Below, one piece after another: positions 1 through 4,997 of a stretch of 5,995 nucleotides of DNA. Each line of letters starts with the position of its first letter. Position 1 is the stretch's first letter. Source of the DNA: Phycisphaerales bacterium. GTDB taxonomy: Bacteria; Planctomycetota; Phycisphaerae; SM23-33. The stretch covers positions 1 to 5,995 of the forward strand of contig PMBX01000076.1 of NCBI GenBank assembly GCA_003153915.1, given 5' to 3'. A program made the translations under genes and the position numbers. The notes beneath the pieces were generated by a model. The model worked only from the letters and a program-made list of their open reading frames with translations, had not been told where the DNA came from and did no database searches.

Positions 1-1233
1 GACGAGGCCGAGCTTCGCGGCCATCGGCGAACCTATATCGGCGCCATGCCCGGAAGGGTCGTCCAGGAAATCCGCAAGGCCGGGACGAACAATCCCGTCT
101 TCATGCTCGACGAATTGGACAAGGTGGGAACGGATTTCCGAGGCGACCCCACCGCCGCGCTGCTGGAGGTGCTGGACCCGGCACAGAACTTCAGCTTTCA
201 GGACCACTACCTAAACATTCCCTTCGACCTCTCGAAGGTCTTGTTCATCGGCACGGCCAACATCATGGGCATGGTGTCTCCGGCGCTGAGGGATCGCCTG
301 GAGGTCATCGAACTTCCCGGATACACCCAGCAGGACAAGCTCCAGATCGCCCTGAAATACCTTGTTCCACGCCAGTTGGCCGAGAACGGATTGAAGACGG
401 CGCAAGTCAAGTGGACACGCCAGGCCATCGTCAAGATCATAGACAGCCACACCCGCGAGGCCGGCGTGCGCGAACTGGAGCGGCAGATCGGCACGATCTG
501 TCGCGGGGTGGCGGCGTTGATCGCGGCAGGCAAGGCGCGCCGCCGCACCATCAGCCCCGCAACGGTCGCCGAGTTGCTGGGGCCTCGAAAATATGAGAGC
601 GAACTGGCGCTGCGAACCAGTTCCCCCGGCGTGGCGACGGGCCTGGCCTACACCGCCGCCGGGGGAGAGATCATGTTCGTCGAGGCCACCGCCTATCCGG
701 GCAAGGGAGGAATGATCCTCACCGGGCAGATCGGCGACGTGATGAGGGAATCGGCGCAGGCGGCGATGAGCCTCCTGAAGAGCCGGGCCGATGCGATGGG
801 CGTCCGCCCCGACAGTTTCAGCAAGGTGGATATTCACGTCCACGTCCCCGCCGGGGCCATACCAAAGGACGGACCATCGGCGGGAGTGGCGATGTTCACC
901 GCCCTGGCGAGCCTGGCCATCGGGCGTTCCGTGCGGCCCGACGTAGCCATGACCGGAGAGGTCACGCTGCGCGGCCTGGTGCTGCCTGTCGGAGGGGTCA
1001 AGGAAAAGGTCCTTGCCGCCAAACGCGCTGGAATCAGGACCGTCGTGCTGCCGGAACGCAACCGAAAAGACATCCTGGAGATTTCCCCCCAGGCAAGAAA
1101 AGGGCTGAACTTCGCCTACGTGCGGAACGTCGACGAGGCGTTGACGGCTGCCCTGGTGGAGGCCCCCAAGTCCCGCGGCCGATCGGTCAAGGCGTTGCCT
1201 CGGTCCACCAAGCCCCGGCGCTTGGGCGGATAG
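1..1233 (+). CDS. lon: ATP-dependent Lon protease, C-terminal part (5' end outside window)
   Basis: Lon is a cytoplasmic homo-oligomeric AAA+ serine protease that unfolds and degrades misfolded and regulatory proteins. The reading frame is open from base 1, beginning DEAELRGHRRTYIGAMPGR, a hallmark of the Lon AAA+ module, so 410 residues are visible and roughly the first half (N-domain, Walker A) is missing. Numbering from base 1, Walker B is VFMLDELDK (D37-E38), sensor 1 is the TAN at N87, the arginine finger is in DRLEVI (R99), and sensor 2 is in GVRELER (R157). The protease domain has the catalytic serine in PKDGPSAG (S293, codon 877-879) and the catalytic lysine as the second K of GGVKEK (K336, codon 1006-1008). 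The S-to-K spacing of 43 equals that of E. coli S679/K722. The protein ends in a Lys/Arg-rich tail of about 25 residues beyond the protease fold. It stops at TAG 1231-1233. No terminator is evident directly after it. Identification is firm. Confidence 0.97.
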   Translation, partial: DEAELRGHRRTYIGAMPGRVVQEIRKAGTNNPVFMLDELDKVGTDFRGDPTAALLEVLDPAQNFSFQDHYLNIPFDLSKVLFIGTANIMGMVSPALRDRLEVIELPGYTQQDKLQIALKYLVPRQLAENGLKTAQVKWTRQAIVKIIDSHTREAGVRELERQIGTICRGVAALIAAGKARRRTISPATVAELLGPRKYESELALRTSSPGVATGLAYTAAGGEIMFVEATAYPGKGGMILTGQIGDVMRESAQAAMSLLKSRADAMGVRPDSFSKVDIHVHVPAGAIPKDGPSAGVAMFTALASLAIGRSVRPDVAMTGEVTLRGLVLPVGGVKEKVLAAKRAGIRTVVLPERNRKDILEISPQARKGLNFAYVRNVDEALTAALVEAPKSRGRSVKALPRSTKPRRLGG

Positions 1234-1246
1234 GCGATCTTTTGCG

Positions 1247-1275
1247 TTGACCCGCCCTTGCCGATTGGATAGGTT
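1247..1275 (+). promoter_or_regulatory. Putative sigma-70 type promoter for the zinc-ribbon gene
   Basis: TTGACC (1247-1252) and TAGGTT (1270-1275) are separated by exactly 17 bases. The -35 matches the consensus at 5 of 6 positions, the -10 at only 3 of 6. It sits just after the lon stop and would start transcription near 1282, about 60 bases before the next gene. The prediction is from sequence only, and read-through from lon remains possible because no terminator is seen between the genes. Confidence 0.4.
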
Positions 1276-1330
1276 TAACAGCACAGATACCGTGTTGTCA
1301 CGACGCGGCTCGTTATCAGGCACAACTATA

Positions 1331-1337
1331 AGAGGAG
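1331..1337 (+). promoter_or_regulatory. Ribosome binding site of the zinc-ribbon gene
   Basis: AGAGGAG lies 7 bases before the ATG at 1345. It is the best placed Shine-Dalgarno in the window and fixes the start of the gene that follows. Confidence 0.75.
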
Positions 1338-1344
1338 TCTGCTC

Positions 1345-1800
1345 ATGTCGAGTTATTCATTCTGGCGCAAGGGCGAAGTGAAGAGATTTGAGCTTTTCCG
1401 TGGCGGCGGAGATAAGACGGAATATCTCTTTGCCGCGGCGCTGGCGCTGATTGTCGTCGGCGCCCTGTATCTCACCCTAAAGACCGTGATCTGGCCGGCC
1501 CCGCAGAGCTACGGCATGAAGTGGGCACAGTGCGAGAAGTGCAAGGCGGAGTTCCAGGTCGACGCCGACAAGCATCCCGAGATTATCAACGGCGAAACGC
1601 CCGCCTCGAAGAAACAGGATTGCCCCAAGTGCGGCGCAAAGAGGAGCGCCTGGATCATGAACGCCTGTCCCAAGTGCGGCAAGAACTTCGTCCGCCCCAG
1701 CGTCCTGCACCCGGGCGCCAAGGATGTCTGCCCCTTCTGCGGCGCGGATTATCTCAAGGCACTGACCGAGAAGATCCGCAGCGAGACCGGCAACAAATAG
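1345..1800 (+). CDS. Small membrane-anchored protein with four CxxC zinc-ribbon knuckles
   Basis: I do not recognise a named family. The 151-residue product begins with a short polar, basic N-terminus (about residues 1-26), then has one hydrophobic segment (about 27-49, YLFAAALALIVVGALYLTL) that should be a transmembrane anchor. A soluble region of about 100 residues follows. It holds four Cys pairs: C63-C66 (CEKC), C93-C96 (CPKC), C108-C111 (CPKC) and C129-C132 (CPFC). Three of these are followed by glycine in the CPxCG form typical of rubredoxin-like or zinc-ribbon knuckles. The pairs could make two four-cysteine zinc sites; which pairs combine cannot be told from sequence. By the positive-inside rule the basic N-terminus probably stays in the cytoplasm, which would put the zinc region outside the membrane. 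That is uncertain, because zinc ribbons are usually cytoplasmic. A strong Shine-Dalgarno precedes it, and a clear terminator follows 39 bases after the stop, so it is probably the last or only gene of its transcript. Function unknown; protein or nucleic-acid binding is possible. Confidence 0.85.
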   Translation: MSSYSFWRKGEVKRFELFRGGGDKTEYLFAAALALIVVGALYLTLKTVIWPAPQSYGMKWAQCEKCKAEFQVDADKHPEIINGETPASKKQDCPKCGAKRSAWIMNACPKCGKNFVRPSVLHPGAKDVCPFCGADYLKALTEKIRSETGNK

Positions 1801-1838
1801 ACGTCTGCGGAACTGACTGACTGAATGAATGGAATACT

Positions 1839-1879
1839 CGGGCCTTGGCCGTCGCAGGATGGTCAAGGCCCGTTTTCTT
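1839..1879 (+). terminator. Rho-independent terminator after the zinc-ribbon gene
   Basis: The arms 1839-1850 (CGGGCCTTGGCC) and 1861-1872 (GGTCAAGGCCCG) form a 12-base-pair stem with a single G-T wobble and a 10-base loop. The stem is followed directly by TTTTCTT (1873-1879). It lies 39 bases past the stop codon and is the only hairpin in the window with a proper T tract. Confidence 0.88.
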
Positions 1880-1931
1880 GCCACCGTGCCTTCAGGTGAC
1901 AGGATAAAATGTTTCGGCCTGGTATCATTTT

Positions 1932-1948
1932 GCGCATTGGGCGCATTG
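1932..1948 (+). repeat. Direct repeat GCGCATTG x2 at the kinase promoter
   Basis: GCGCATTG occurs at 1932-1939 and again at 1941-1948, so the copies are 9 bases apart. The second copy overlaps the first three bases of the putative -35 box. A tandem half-site upstream of a promoter could bind an activator or repressor. The repeat is short and may be chance. Confidence 0.4.
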
Positions 1949-1974
1949 ACGGTTTGGCGGGCAACGGTTATGAT
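1946..1974 (+). promoter_or_regulatory. Strong sigma-70 type promoter candidate for the histidine kinase gene
   Basis: TTGACG (1946-1951) and TATGAT (1969-1974) each match the consensus at 5 of 6 positions and are separated by exactly 17 bases. The element lies between the terminator at 1839-1879 and the kinase gene. A start near 1981 would give a leader of about 170 bases. Confidence 0.65.
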
Positions 1975-1980
1975 ATTCTT

Positions 1981-2152
1981 ACATACCTGTCCGATATAAC
2001 CATGTCACATCGGTTCGCTCATTGGGCCTTCTGCTATCGGGCGGGGGCGAAGAATTCACCGGGCGGTTTGTGACGGTATAGCCTCGCCGTCCATTGACTT
2101 GGACACGTTAGGCGCCGCCAATGGTTCCGCCCAGGGCAGGCAAGGGTTGTCA
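1981..2152 (+). other. Long putative 5' leader of the kinase mRNA
   Basis: The stretch between the putative transcription start and the preferred GTG start has no recognisable riboswitch. It contains an ATG-initiated frame of 23 codons (2002-2073, starting MSHRFAHW) without a convincing Shine-Dalgarno. It also contains a second TTGACT (2094-2099) with no good -10 at 17 bases, and only weak five-base-pair inverted repeats (for example GACGG 2072-2076 with CCGTC 2087-2091). If translation instead starts at the in-frame TTG 2099, the leader shortens to about 118 bases. Confidence 0.35.
2142..2146 (+). promoter_or_regulatory. Ribosome binding site favouring the GTG start at 2153
   Basis: AAGGG ends 6 bases before GTG 2153, within a purine-rich stretch that also holds AGGGCAGG (2133-2140). 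The upstream in-frame TTG at 2099 has no comparable site, so this supports the shorter kinase. Confidence 0.45.
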
Positions 2153-3805
2153 GTGGCGACGATTCAGGTCATTCAGGGTCCCGACAAGGGACGGAAATTC
2201 GACCTCCGCGAGGGCGAGAACATCATCGGCCGTTCCAGCCGGACGGTGGAACTTTCCGACGGAACCATCTCGCGCAGTCACGCCAAGCTCACCCTGGTCC
2301 GCGGGCGATGGCAACTGGAGGACCTCGGCTCGGTCAACGGAACATTTCTTAACGGTGTGCGCGTCGGCAAATCCTGCTGGCTGAATCGCGGCGACCAGAT
2401 CCGCTGCGGATCGTCGCTGCTGGTCTTCGACGGCGGCAGAAAGACGCTTCCTCCACTGGATGTCGATGAAGACGGGCGACTGGTGGATGCCTCCATCGTC
2501 GCCACGATCCCCAGCAACGAAGACTCCATCATCATCCCCACCCCCGAAGCCGGCGCCCGCGCCATCGACAACCTGCGAATCCTCTACAACCTCATCGGCG
2601 AGGTCGGTTCGCTGTTGAGCGTCGATGCACTCCTCCAGCACACTCTCCAGCGCGTGGTGGAGGTACTCAAGGCCGATCGCGGCTTCATCATGCTGGCCAA
2701 CCGGGCCGGACGGCTGGTGCTCAAGGCCTCTCACCTGCCCGAAGGTTCTTCCGACAAGCGAATCCCCATCTCCCAGACCATCATCAACGAGGTCATCGCC
2801 AAGCAAGTCGGCGTGCTCAGCGCCAACGCCATGAGCGACAAGCGTTTCACCTCCGGAAAGAGCGTGCACGATTTCGGCATCCGCTCGGCCATCTGCGTGC
2901 CCATCAAGGGGCGCGAAAAAATCCTGGGCGTCATCCATGTCGATTGCAGCGTCTCCGACCAGAATTACTCCACCGAGCAGTTGCGCCTGCTGACGGCAAT
3001 TGGGTATCAGACCGGTCTGGCGGTGGAGAACGTGCGACTCTACGAGGCCACGTTGCAATCGGAGCGCCTGGCGGCCGCCGGAGAGACCGTGGCCTATCTG
3101 TCCCACCACATCAAAAACATCCTCCAGGCCCTCGACGGCGGGGTGGACGTCGTGGAAAGCGGGCTGAAGCGGCAGGACCTGGCCAAGGCCACGGAGGCCT
3201 GGCCAATCGTGCGGCGAAACCTGGACCGCATCAACGAACTGATTCTCAACATGCTGGCGTTCTCCAAGAACCGCCAACCGCTGCTGGAGGACATCAACGT
3301 CAACCATGTGCTGGGCGAGTGCATCGAATTAATCTCGCCGCGGGCCGACGCGCGCGAAATCGCCGTGATGACCGACCTGGACGACCTGCCGCCCATCCCC
3401 GCCGACGCCGCCGGACTACATCAGGCATTCCTCAACCTCCTGGGAAACGCCCTGGAGGTCGTGGCGGAACATACCGGCGTGATCACCGTCACCAGCCGCT
3501 TCGACCCCGAAGCAGGAGTCGTCATCCTCTCCATCGCCGACAACGGTTCGGGCATCCCCGACGACAAGCTGGACATGATCTTCACCCCCTTCTTCTCCGC
3601 CAAGGGCCAGGAGGGCACGGGCCTGGGCCTGGCCGTCACGCAGAAGATCGTCAACGAGCACGCCGGGAAGATCGACGTGGCCACCAAGGTCGCCCAGGGA
3701 ACCACCTTCACCATCTCGCTTCCGGCCTCCCACAAAGGCAAGGCCGACGACACCAACGCCCCCCGCCCCGCGGCAGGCTCGACGGCGGGCGGAAGCACCG
3801 TGTAA
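2153..3805 (+). CDS. FHA-GAF sensor histidine kinase
   Basis: This is a soluble two-component sensor kinase of 550 residues with no transmembrane segment. In order: an FHA phosphothreonine-binding domain (about residues 5-92; GRS at 26-28, SRSH at 40-43, the SVNGTFLNG loop), a GAF sensor domain (about 144-292), a HisKA dimerisation helix and a HATPase_c domain. In the H-box YLSHHIKNILQ the phospho-accepting residue is probably H318, and the usual acidic residue after it is replaced by H319. The ATP site shows the N-box NLLGNALE (428-435), G1 DNGSGIP, F-box FTPFF and G2 GTGLGL. The last 25 or so residues are Ala/Gly/Pro-rich and probably disordered. I chose GTG 2153 because AAGGG precedes it and the FHA strand ATIQVIQGPDKG starts at once; an in-frame TTG at 2099 would add 18 residues with no domain. 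No response regulator is nearby, so it is an orphan kinase here. Family knowledge suggests that FHA couples it to Ser/Thr phosphorylation and GAF to a small ligand; neither partner can be named. Confidence 0.93.
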   Translation: MATIQVIQGPDKGRKFDLREGENIIGRSSRTVELSDGTISRSHAKLTLVRGRWQLEDLGSVNGTFLNGVRVGKSCWLNRGDQIRCGSSLLVFDGGRKTLPPLDVDEDGRLVDASIVATIPSNEDSIIIPTPEAGARAIDNLRILYNLIGEVGSLLSVDALLQHTLQRVVEVLKADRGFIMLANRAGRLVLKASHLPEGSSDKRIPISQTIINEVIAKQVGVLSANAMSDKRFTSGKSVHDFGIRSAICVPIKGREKILGVIHVDCSVSDQNYSTEQLRLLTAIGYQTGLAVENVRLYEATLQSERLAAAGETVAYLSHHIKNILQALDGGVDVVESGLKRQDLAKATEAWPIVRRNLDRINELILNMLAFSKNRQPLLEDINVNHVLGECIELISPRADAREIAVMTDLDDLPPIPADAAGLHQAFLNLLGNALEVVAEHTGVITVTSRFDPEAGVVILSIADNGSGIPDDKLDMIFTPFFSAKGQEGTGLGLAVTQKIVNEHAGKIDVATKVAQGTTFTISLPASHKGKADDTNAPRPAAGSTAGGSTV

Positions 3806-3868
3806 TCAAGCAGGTCTGGTTTACCAGCCCGACGATTTAAGTGCCGCCAACAGCCTGCTCCATCACTG

Positions 3869-3898
3869 TCATCGGCCGGCGTTGGGCTTGGCCGATGA
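3869..3898 (+). terminator. Hairpin after the kinase gene, possible weak terminator
   Basis: The arms TCATCGGCC (3869-3877) and GGCCGATGA (3890-3898) pair perfectly over 9 bases around a 12-base loop. No continuous T tract follows (TTCCCGCCTTTCC), so intrinsic termination would be weak. It sits 63 bases past the kinase stop and before the next promoter-like element, where a terminator would be expected. Confidence 0.4.
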
Positions 3899-3921
3899 TT
3901 CCCGCCTTTCCATGTTTGGGC

Positions 3922-3950
3922 TTGTAAAAAAGCGCTTTTTGGTGTAGACT
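3922..3950 (+). promoter_or_regulatory. Putative promoter with an internal palindrome, upstream of the PEP-CTERM gene
   Basis: TTGTAA (3922-3927) and TAGACT (3945-3950) are 17 bases apart, each matching the sigma-70 consensus at 4 of 6 positions. The spacer is largely filled by a perfect 14-base palindrome. A start near 3957 would leave about 80 bases before GTG 4038. The boxes are modest, but spacing, position and the AT-rich island in GC-rich DNA support a control region. Confidence 0.5.
3927..3940. promoter_or_regulatory. Palindromic operator candidate AAAAAGCGCTTTTT
   Basis: The 14-base sequence is perfectly self-complementary with a GCGC centre. It lies between the putative -35 and -10, where a bound repressor would block RNA polymerase. 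The core AAGCGCTT resembles operators of LacI-family repressors such as the CcpA cre site. This is a similarity judged by eye, and no such regulator is encoded in the window. With no loop between the arms it would make a poor RNA hairpin, so a DNA-binding site is the more natural reading than a terminator. Confidence 0.45.
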
Positions 3951-4019
3951 ATTGGGGATAGCTGAACCTCGCAGTGCCCCACGATGGAGGCCCTTTTACG
4001 TGCGTGGGTTGCGCGCGGC

Positions 4020-4025
4020 AGGAGG
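4020..4025 (+). promoter_or_regulatory. Shine-Dalgarno-like AGGAGG before GTG 4038
   Basis: A full AGGAGG ends 12 bases before GTG 4038, longer than the usual spacing. The ATG at 3984 has no such site in front of it. This is one of the reasons for choosing the shorter start of the secreted protein. Confidence 0.4.
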
Positions 4026-4037
4026 TCTTGCGGAACG

Positions 4038-4916
4038 GTGACGCCGCTGCGGACAATAGCGTTTTTCGCCCTTGTTTTTTCGGCCCTGCCGATGTCGGTG
4101 GCGCGGTCCGCCCAGTTGTCGCTGTCCGTTCAGAGGCCGGCCACTGGGCAGTGGCAGGTCTACGGCCTGCTGAGCAACAACACCGACAACGACGGGCTGG
4201 CCAGCCTCATTATCAACGTCACCGGCAGCGGGGAACTGGCCATCACCGGTTCCACCTGCCAACTGCCTGCCGGCATCCACTATTGGCTCGACGGCGGAGG
4301 GGTGCAATCCCAGTACGTGGGCTTCAACGAATTCCGCAGCGACGGCTCGGCCGGGATCGGCATCCGTGCCGGACAGCGGACCGCCGCCCTGGATAAAATC
4401 GTCCTGACCGACGTGGGCTACTCCGCCGGCAGTTACCCCGGCGACCAAACCGGCCAGAACCTCGGACCCACATGGATCGCGTGGGCATCCCCCGTCCTGA
4501 TCGCCAGCGGGACCTATAGCGGAACCTGGGGCACGTTCACCGCCAGCCTCGGAAACGGGCAGGTCAACGTGCTCGACGAAGCCCGCGACCCCAACCTCGC
4601 CGGAGGGGTGCACAAGCTCGAAAGCGTCCTGTCGGGGCAACTGCAAATCTTCCACCCCGGCGACGCCTCCGGCAACAACGCGGTGGACCTCACCGACCTG
4701 GGCGCTCTTTCGGCCAACTGGAACCAGACGGGCAAGACCTGGGTCAATGGCGATTTCACGGGCGACGGCAGCGTCACACTGCTGGACCTGGGCATCCTGG
4801 CCGCCAATTGGAACTGGTCCGTACCCTCCCCCTCGCCGGTCCCCGAACCGGCATCGGCGTCGCTTCTGGCTTTGGGCGCCCTGGGTTTCCTTCGCCGCCG
4901 GAAGGCAAACCGCTAA
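4038..4916 (+). CDS. Secreted protein with dockerin-like repeats and PEP-CTERM sorting tail
   Basis: From the GTG the product is 292 residues. It starts with a classic signal peptide (MTPLRT, hydrophobic IAFFALVFSAL, likely cleavage after ARSA near residue 25), then about 180 residues of Gly/Ser/Thr/Asn-rich, probably beta-rich sequence that I do not recognise. Two dockerin-like calcium-binding repeats follow: GDASGNNAVDLTDLGALSANW (about 208-228) and GDFTGDGSVTLLDLGILAANW (about 238-258). The first loop keeps D, S, N, D and D at ligand positions; the second has Thr at two of them. The C-terminus is a PEP-CTERM signal: VPEPA (268-272), a short hydrophobic stretch, then RRRKANR. In this family exosortase recognises and removes that tail, sending the protein to the cell surface or matrix. 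An ATG at 3984 would add 18 residues, but it lacks a Shine-Dalgarno, its codons are less GC-rich at third positions, and it would lengthen the signal peptide oddly. No exosortase gene is in the window. The precise role, perhaps surface or matrix structure, is unknown. Confidence 0.9.
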   Translation: MTPLRTIAFFALVFSALPMSVARSAQLSLSVQRPATGQWQVYGLLSNNTDNDGLASLIINVTGSGELAITGSTCQLPAGIHYWLDGGGVQSQYVGFNEFRSDGSAGIGIRAGQRTAALDKIVLTDVGYSAGSYPGDQTGQNLGPTWIAWASPVLIASGTYSGTWGTFTASLGNGQVNVLDEARDPNLAGGVHKLESVLSGQLQIFHPGDASGNNAVDLTDLGALSANWNQTGKTWVNGDFTGDGSVTLLDLGILAANWNWSVPSPSPVPEPASASLLALGALGFLRRRKANR

Positions 4917-4936
4917 CGCGACTGACAAGAGTGGAA

Positions 4937-4955
4937 ATCGCCGCAAAGCGGCGAT
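4937..4955 (+). other. Perfect short hairpin between the PEP-CTERM gene and the transporter gene
   Basis: ATCGCCGC (4937-4944) and GCGGCGAT (4948-4955) form an 8-base-pair GC-rich stem with an AAA loop, 20 bases past the stop codon. No T tract follows (AGGATTCCCCC), so it is not a standard intrinsic terminator. It could stabilise the 3' end of the upstream mRNA or attenuate read-through into the transporter gene 42 bases further on. Confidence 0.45.
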
Positions 4956-4997
4956 AGGATTCCCCCGTCGCAGCCATCAGACCCTCGCGGAAAGCCT

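Noticed and set aside
1278..1298. Inverted repeat ACAGCAC / GTGTTGT in the leader of the zinc-ribbon gene
   Set aside because: The 7-base stem needs a G-T wobble, is AT-poor around the loop, and has no T tract or link to the ribosome site, so it is too weak to call a feature.
211..1323. Long minus-strand open frame opposite lon (370 codons)
   Set aside because: It lies antisense to the full set of Lon motifs. Its Gly/Arg/His-rich product has no recognisable domain and looks like a by-product of GC-rich codons.
1812..1831. Tandem ACTG and AATG four-base units after the zinc-ribbon stop
   Set aside because: Only two or three units of each, too short to call a microsatellite or a regulatory repeat.
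2099..2152. TTG 2099 as the start of the kinase
   Set aside because: The added 18 residues carry no domain and no Shine-Dalgarno precedes the TTG, while GTG 2153 has AAGGG at 6 bases and begins right at the FHA domain. It cannot be fully excluded.
2150..3307. Minus-strand open frame opposite the kinase (385 codons)
   Set aside because: The plus-strand frame carries intact FHA, GAF and kinase motifs throughout, whereas this frame shows low-complexity Asp/Gly/Val/His-rich sequence only.
2944..3840. Plus-strand open frame of 298 codons overlapping the kinase 3' half
   Set aside because: It is out of frame with the HATPase motifs and is dominated by Arg/Gly/Pro/His, typical of a shifted GC-rich frame.
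3809..3859. Inverted repeat AGCAGG / CCTGCT after the kinase stop
   Set aside because: Only six pairs across a loop of 39 bases; expected by chance.
3984..4037. ATG 3984 as the start of the PEP-CTERM protein
   Set aside because: There is no Shine-Dalgarno and third positions are less GC-rich, and the signal peptide would gain an unusual 18-residue extension. It remains a real alternative because the site before GTG 4038 is 12 bases away.
3996..4946. Minus-strand open frame opposite the PEP-CTERM gene (316 codons)
   Set aside because: The plus strand encodes a signal peptide, dockerin-like repeats and a sorting tail in one frame; the opposite frame has no domain.
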